Part shown: positions 7,231 through 10,426 of the stretch, piece by piece
Position numbering within the stretch: position 1 is the first letter of the stretch
How the letters are laid out: each line of letters opens with the position of its first letter
From: CAYVCP01 sp964450565
GTDB lineage: Bacteria > Patescibacteriota > Minisyncoccia > Minisyncoccales > CG1-02-41-26
Direction: 5' to 3'
NCBI GenBank assembly: GCA_964450565.1
Contig: CAYVCP010000017.1
Location: 1-10,426, forward strand
Length of the DNA stretch: 10,426 nt
Notes under the pieces: model-generated
What the model was told of the DNA's origin: nothing
What the model saw: the letters and a program-made list of their open reading frames with translations, nothing else
The model's database searches: none
Made by a program: the position numbers and the translations under genes

Positions 7231-7736
7231 TGCAAAAAAGAAATTATTTATTTCTAATTATTATTTTAGTAATTGTTGTGATGTTAGGCTTTTTGTTTCA
7301 ATATTATTATTCAGAGAATAAAATAAAGACAGAAAAGAATATGGAGTATATGGAAGTAGACGGAGAATTTCTTTCTATTCAAATGGTTAATTGGGAAGAC
7401 CCAGAACACCCAATGCAATCTACTCCAATTAATGAAAAAGATATTCCAGAACAATCAATAAAAATTAATGTAAGCTCTGGCGGATTCTCTCCTGATACTT
7501 TTGAGGTTGAAAAAAACAGTAAGATAATTTTAAATTTAAACAATACTGATGAAAAATGGGTCCACATGTTGGTTTTTGAGGATAAAGATTTATCTGATGT
7601 GTTTATAGAAGTAGGGCCAAATCAAAAAAGGTTAATTACTTTTTATGCTCCATCAGAAAAAGGAGAGTATGGATTTTATTGCAGGGTGCCAGGGCATAAA
7701 AGTGATGGAGAAATAGGTACAATGATTGTAAAATAA
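7230..7736 (+). CDS. Membrane-anchored cupredoxin-like protein
   Basis: The 168-residue product has one N-terminal membrane span (about residues 5-27) and no clear cleavage site, so it is probably anchored with its C-terminal domain outside the cell. Residues 78-168 have the cupredoxin pattern: SSGGFSPDTFEVEKNSKI, a first ligand His112 (WVHMLVF), then FYCRVPGH giving Cys151 and His156, and a terminal GTMIV strand. Type I copper sites use His, Cys, His and usually an axial Met. Here the usual Met position, five residues after the second His, is Glu161; the nearest Met is Met165 in the final strand. It could carry electrons, bind copper for uptake or defence, or have lost redox function. The ATG overlaps the fibre-protein stop (TAATG), so translation is probably coupled to it. 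No Shine-Dalgarno sequence is visible. Confidence 0.85.
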   Translation: MQKRNYLFLIIILVIVVMLGFLFQYYYSENKIKTEKNMEYMEVDGEFLSIQMVNWEDPEHPMQSTPINEKDIPEQSIKINVSSGGFSPDTFEVEKNSKIILNLNNTDEKWVHMLVFEDKDLSDVFIEVGPNQKRLITFYAPSEKGEYGFYCRVPGHKSDGEIGTMIVK

Positions 7737-7759
7737 TAAAGGTCTTTTAAGATAAAAAT

Positions 7760-8170
7760 ATGAAAAGAAATAAGATATTATTATTCTTTTGTTCAGGTAT
7801 TATTTCAGTAAGTTGTTTGCTAATTATCAGCACAGCTTTTGGAGTTAAGCTAGGGGGTAATTTAGATATGGATGAGCACCAAATTATTAATTTAGGAGGT
7901 CCTGGTAGCCCTAATTATGATGCAGCTAATAAGATTTATGTTGATTCTGCTGTTTCTGGAAGCTCTACTTTTATTCCAAAGTATGGCGCAGATAATAAGT
8001 TAACAGAATCAATTATTACAGACACAGGAACGCAAATTGGTGTTTCAGGTAATCTTGATATGAATCAAAATCAGATAATAGAAATGAGAATACAGAATAT
8101 TGCGAGTCAGGCAGAAGAAGATGCTTTAAATCCTGCTGTGGGTCAAATTTGGATTAGAACAGATCTTTAG
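7760..8170 (+). CDS. Short secreted fibre-like protein
   Basis: This 136-residue protein has a signal peptide (about residues 1-28, cleavage near TAFG-V) and two copies of a phage-fibre-like turn, GGNLDMDEHQIINL (about 32-45) and SGNLDMNQNQIIEM (about 96-109). After the first comes AANKIYVDS, similar to the AATKAYVD element of tail-fibre proteins. Residues 70-95 resemble the ITKW...GIGT module of the large fibre protein upstream, and the C-terminus (VGQIWIRTDL) resembles the GQIWYNT ending of such proteins. No membrane anchor is present beyond the signal peptide. It could be a minor fibre subunit, a partner of the 1049-residue protein, or a reduced remnant of a larger fibre gene. It lies 23 bases after the cupredoxin gene; an AAAGG at 7738-7742 is too distant to be a convincing ribosome binding site. 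Confidence 0.75.
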   Translation: MKRNKILLFFCSGIISVSCLLIISTAFGVKLGGNLDMDEHQIINLGGPGSPNYDAANKIYVDSAVSGSSTFIPKYGADNKLTESIITDTGTQIGVSGNLDMNQNQIIEMRIQNIASQAEEDALNPAVGQIWIRTDL

Positions 8171-8183
8171 TACATTTTATTTT

Positions 8184-8212
8184 AAATAAAAAAGCCATTG
8201 ATTTACAATGGT
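8184..8212 (-). terminator. Rho-independent terminator for the minus-strand gene
   Basis: On the minus strand the sequence reads CCATTG-TAAAT-CAATGG, a perfect 6-bp stem with a 5-base loop, followed after one C by six T residues and a further T-rich stretch. It lies 44 bases beyond the stop codon of the minus-strand gene. On the plus strand there is an A-run before the stem and no T-run after it, so it should act only on minus-strand transcripts. Confidence 0.7.
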
Positions 8213-8256
8213 GCTGACAGGGAACTTCTTTTGTTAAGAAATCCCCTGCCAATTGT

Positions 8257-8793
8257 TTAACTTTTTACCTTGCCCCATGTAGTCGCAAGTTTGTGATGGG
8301 GCAAAACGGAGGAAATAACCTCGCTTGGGTCTGGGATTATTTCCCAGATATCGAGGTCTTCGTATTTCCTCGTTGTCCATGGAATACGACTTTTGACGAC
8401 AGAAGCTCGTGACCATCCAATTACTAGATCATTCTCGGTAACTGGCTGATCAAAGCTTATGTCAATCAGTTTGTCTCCATGACTTAGGCCATATTCCGGT
8501 CCAATTCCTACGATTAATATGGCCCCCATCCCTTGTGGTGGAGTTTGTGGGAAGGGCGTTCCAGCGCTGACTTTTTCCTTCCCAATGTCATTATGAATTA
8601 TGACCCATCCCAAAGAGGATGGACTCATATTATCAAACTCCAACCAATCCGAATAGTACAGCTCCAGATCTATCGCTTCAATATTATCTAGAGTGCAGGT
8701 ATCGGAGATTTGTACTGTTGCAGCGAAGCCACCAGGAACGACACATACATACAATAGCAACAAGAGGAGGACTAACACCAACGGTATTTTCAT
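8257..8793 (-). CDS. Secreted protein of unknown function, atypical composition
   Basis: The 178-residue product has a strong signal peptide (hydrophobic run at 4-19, likely cleavage at GGFA-A, residue 24/25). I do not recognise the mature protein. Residues 38-115 (AIDLELYYSDWLEFDNM ... GDKLIDISF) look like a beta-sandwich and faintly recall cohesin-type modules (a YDPSVLEF-like strand, then a strand after GD); this is weak. It contains one Cys in the mature part (C33). Composition differs from its neighbours: for example 29 of 60 bases at 8281-8340 are G or C, against 14 of 60 at 2641-2700, and codons such as CTC, GTC, GCG and ACG are frequent. It is the only gene here with a strong Shine-Dalgarno sequence, is alone on the minus strand, and has its own terminator. 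Recent acquisition from another genome is the simplest explanation. The signal peptide, ribosome binding site and terminator argue that it is a real gene. Confidence 0.8.
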   Translation of the reverse strand: MKIPLVLVLLLLLLYVCVVPGGFAATVQISDTCTLDNIEAIDLELYYSDWLEFDNMSPSSLGWVIIHNDIGKEKVSAGTPFPQTPPQGMGAILIVGIGPEYGLSHGDKLIDISFDQPVTENDLVIGWSRASVVKSRIPWTTRKYEDLDIWEIIPDPSEVISSVLPHHKLATTWGKVKS

Positions 8794-8798
8794 CTTGC

Positions 8799-8805
8799 TC
8801 TCCTT
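8799..8805 (-). promoter_or_regulatory. Strong Shine-Dalgarno site of the minus-strand gene
   Basis: The minus strand reads AAGGAGA followed by five bases (GCAAG) and ATG at 8793. This near-perfect site fixes the start codon and stands out because the other genes in the window have weak or no such site. Confidence 0.85.
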
Positions 8806-8845
8806 TTTTGGTTGTTGATGATAAGAACTATAGATTATTAACTTC

Positions 8846-8874
8846 TTCTTACTACATTCTCTTCATTTTGTCAA
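8846..8874 (-). promoter_or_regulatory. Candidate promoter of the minus-strand gene
   Basis: On the minus strand a consensus -35 box TTGACA (8874-8869) is followed by a 17-base spacer and TAAGAA (8851-8846) as a poor -10 box (3 of 6 matches to TATAAT). The -35 match and spacing are good, the -10 is weak. It lies about 53 bases before the start codon. Confidence 0.4.
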
Positions 8875-8892
8875 GCATTAGGAATATAATTT

Positions 8893-10260
8893 ATGATACA
8901 TACAGAAATATTTTTAAAACATATAAAAATAACAAAATTTTTACTAGGATTATTTTTACTAGGATTTTTGATTATTCAAGCTGTTTTTGCTTTCCCTGGA
9001 GATCCTTGCGTTCTTGACTCTGATTGTGGGGTAGAAGAAGCATGTGTGGAAGATGTTTGTTGCGTGGATCTTGGTGGGGGTTGTTCTGGGGACTCAAATT
9101 GCTGTAGTAATTTTTGTCATATTGATAGTAATACCTGTCAGTTTTGTATTGGTAACGGTCTTTCTTGCGATAGCGACAATGAATGCTGTACGGGGAATTG
9201 TTTAGGCGGAGTGTGTGCCCTAGAAGGTGAAACTGGATGGGAGAAGTGTGCATCTGAGGCAGGAGACTGTATTTTATTCACACAGAATTTAACATGTGAC
9301 AACGGTACGAAAATTACCTTAAATTATACACCAGGTGGTTGTGGAAGTTGTAATTTGTCTTTTGACCCTACCCCTTGGCAAACTAGTAGATGTTGTATAG
9401 ATAATCCTACGAGGTGTCTGTATAGTTGTCACCACGAGGCTCTTACTGGGATTACTGGCTGTGAAGATGTTGTACCTGGGGCACAATGTGAAAAGCACTG
9501 GTCAACAGATGGTCCTTGTTCTGGTTTTTGTGTTCCTTTTTGTCCGAATAGCGATACTTACTGTCCTGGGTTAGAGCCGGACGATGGTTGTGACAACACA
9601 TGTCCTGTGGGGACGAAGATAGATGGCTGTGAAGTACCGTGTTCTATATCTCAGTGTATTACTGAGGGCCATAGCAATACAACTGTTGCTATTTGTACCG
9701 GAGGAGGTAGTAGCTGTTCTAATTTATTAGGATCTTTTTCCGTAGATAGTTCTGTTTGTACAAATAGTTCTTGTGATTGTTGCGGTCCTTCGGGGCCAGT
9801 TTGTGGAGATGGAACTTGTGATCCCGAAGAAACATGTACCACTTGTCCTAGTGATTGTGGTGTGTGTTTAGGATCTTGCTCTCTATCTTACTGTCAAACA
9901 TTATGGTCAGATACAACGTCTGCTTTTTGCGGTACCTACCTTGATTGTGGAGGAGATGAATATCTTGGAAGGAGAGAGTCTTCTGATTGCAATGTAATCT
10001 TTGGTCTTTATTGTAACTGTTGCAAATTAAATCCTATCTCTGTAGGCTATATTTCTATAATGTCAAATACAGGTATAATAAAGCTGGACTTAATATCGTC
10101 AGCAGATGCTGAGCTTTTAGATAGAGGAGTAATCAAAGTAGCAAGGTTTGTCGGAGACAAAGGAACTGTAGCTCATTTGGTTGAAACTAATGATCCTCTT
10201 GCTTCTCCTGTAAGAGTTAGAACGCCCCATGGGATTAAAGCGTGGAGAATTAATAATTAA
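8893..10260 (+). CDS. Secreted cysteine-rich protein with tandem knottin-like units
   Basis: This 455-residue protein has a long signal peptide (about residues 1-33, ending AVFA-F) and 56 cysteines, all between residues 39 and about 378. Residues 57-82 and 85-108 form two adjacent units C-x6-C-x5-CC-x3-C-x(4-6)-C, the framework of inhibitor cystine knots. Residues 304-325 carry a CGDGTC...ETC..C..DCG.C motif seen in many extracellular proteins. Two later segments (about 248-298 and 327-378) share a pattern ending C-x-C-C, suggesting another duplication. The last approximately 75 residues have no Cys and read as a separate beta-type domain (ending VRVRTPHGIKAWRINN). The number of cysteines implies folding outside the cytoplasm with disulphide bonds. 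The ATG at 8893 is fixed by an in-frame TAA at 8887; an AGGA nine bases upstream is a modest ribosome binding site. Exact function is unknown; adhesin, toxin-like effector or protease-resistant surface protein are possible. Confidence 0.85.
   Translation: MIHTEIFLKHIKITKFLLGLFLLGFLIIQAVFAFPGDPCVLDSDCGVEEACVEDVCCVDLGGGCSGDSNCCSNFCHIDSNTCQFCIGNGLSCDSDNECCTGNCLGGVCALEGETGWEKCASEAGDCILFTQNLTCDNGTKITLNYTPGGCGSCNLSFDPTPWQTSRCCIDNPTRCLYSCHHEALTGITGCEDVVPGAQCEKHWSTDGPCSGFCVPFCPNSDTYCPGLEPDDGCDNTCPVGTKIDGCEVPCSISQCITEGHSNTTVAICTGGGSSCSNLLGSFSVDSSVCTNSSCDCCGPSGPVCGDGTCDPEETCTTCPSDCGVCLGSCSLSYCQTLWSDTTSAFCGTYLDCGGDEYLGRRESSDCNVIFGLYCNCCKLNPISVGYISIMSNTGIIKLDLISSADAELLDRGVIKVARFVGDKGTVAHLVETNDPLASPVRVRTPHGIKAWRINN
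9061..9138 (+). other. Knottin-like (inhibitor cystine knot) unit 1
   Basis: Residues 57-82 of the cysteine-rich protein: C57, C64, C70, C71, C75, C82, i.e. C-x6-C-x5-CC-x3-C-x6-C. This order and spacing match the cystine-knot framework. The disulphide pairing is inferred, not shown. Confidence 0.65.
9145..9216 (+). other. Knottin-like (inhibitor cystine knot) unit 2
   Basis: Residues 85-108: C85, C92, C98, C99, C103, C108, i.e. C-x6-C-x5-CC-x3-C-x4-C. Omega-conotoxin MVIIA has C-x6-C-x6-CC-x3-C-x4-C, and even the CCTGNC block resembles its CCTGSC. The resemblance may be convergence around a simple scaffold. Confidence 0.7.
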
Positions 10261-10426
10261 ATGAAGAAACTTTTTTCTATTATTATATTATTTTTAATCA
10301 TTGGAACATTGTTGTGTTTTAAGATTATTAACACAAGAGAGATAGAGGCAGGAACTGATCATAATATAACAGGATTAGCTTGGTCAGAGAATATTGGTTG
10401 GATTAGTTTTAATTGCACTAATTGTG
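10261..10426 (+). CDS. Exported protein with AWSENIGWISF motif (3' partial)
   Basis: The gene begins with ATG directly after the stop of the cysteine-rich gene and runs off the window; 55 codons are visible. Residues 1-20 (MKKLFSIIILFLIIGTLLCF) are a signal peptide or anchor. The mature part starts near residue 30 and contains NITGLAWSENIGWISFNCTNC. I recognise AWSENIGWISF as a motif that recurs in CPR exported proteins, often with nearby cysteines. Function is unknown. Zero spacing to the upstream gene implies co-transcription and probably coupled translation. Confidence 0.8.
   Translation, partial: MKKLFSIIILFLIIGTLLCFKIINTREIEAGTDHNITGLAWSENIGWISFNCTNC

Noticed and set aside
8176..8190. 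AT palindrome TTTATTT-T-AAATAAA
   Set aside because: There is no loop for a hairpin, and the composition makes it likely by chance; part of it serves as the T-tract of the minus-strand terminator.
8218..8248. Imperfect hairpin CAGGG...TTCTT/AAGAA...CCCTG beside the minus-strand stop
   Set aside because: It has an internal mismatch region and no T-tract on either strand; a role in RNA stability is possible but not supported.
8885..8890. TATAAT just before the ATG of the Cys-rich gene, as a -10 box
   Set aside because: It lies two bases before the start codon, so transcription would begin inside the gene, and the nearest TTGTCA (8868-8873) is only 11 bases away. It is probably chance in AT-rich DNA.
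8619..9017. 132-residue plus-strand open frame across the minus-strand gene and the next gene
   Set aside because: It overlaps two better-supported genes, has no signal or family motif and no ribosome binding site; it is a shadow frame.

Overview
The window is AT-rich, gene-dense DNA that looks like it comes from a Candidate Phyla Radiation (Patescibacteria) bacterium, most likely Parcubacteria-like. The evidence is the very short or overlapping gene junctions, the near absence of Shine-Dalgarno sequences, and a run of exported proteins with motifs I associate with that group: an N-terminal WTEP...NVPAPIN segment, VGIGxxxP fibre repeats and an AWSENIGWISF motif. TGA is used as an ordinary stop (trigger factor ends on it), so the TGA=Gly code of Gracilibacteria/SR1 is not in use. 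The taxonomic call is inference from gene style, not from a marker phylogeny.

Layout. 1-1389: the 3' part of a gene for a coiled-coil, single-membrane-span protein of unknown function. 1402-4059: a compact housekeeping block, namely a DksA/TraR-type zinc-finger protein, inorganic pyrophosphatase (ppa), trigger factor (tig) and ClpP (clpP), with 17-nt and 26-nt overlaps at ppa-tig and tig-clpP. 4081-8170: a surface/export block with a 1049-aa fibre-like protein, a membrane-anchored cupredoxin that shares one base with it, and a short fibre-like secreted protein. 8184-8874: a single minus-strand gene with its own terminator, strong ribosome binding site and a candidate promoter; its base composition is clearly richer in G+C than the rest. 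8893-10260: a secreted protein with 56 cysteines. 10261-end: the 5' end of another exported protein.

The most interesting content is in the surface block. The fibre protein carries, just after its signal peptide, an approximately 82-residue segment with the four-cysteine layout and YAEAK...C...GARLA...C..GW...YP signature of a Link (Xlink, hyaluronan-binding) domain, a fold best known from animals (TSG-6, aggrecan, CD44). The cysteine-rich protein contains two tandem C-x6-C-x5-CC-x3-C-x(4-6)-C units, the framework of inhibitor cystine knots (knottins). With the fibre repeats, these suggest a set of proteins displayed or secreted for contact with other cells or with extracellular polysaccharide. 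That functional reading is inference; the motifs themselves are visible in the sequence.

No tRNA, rRNA, CRISPR array, transposase or integrase was seen.
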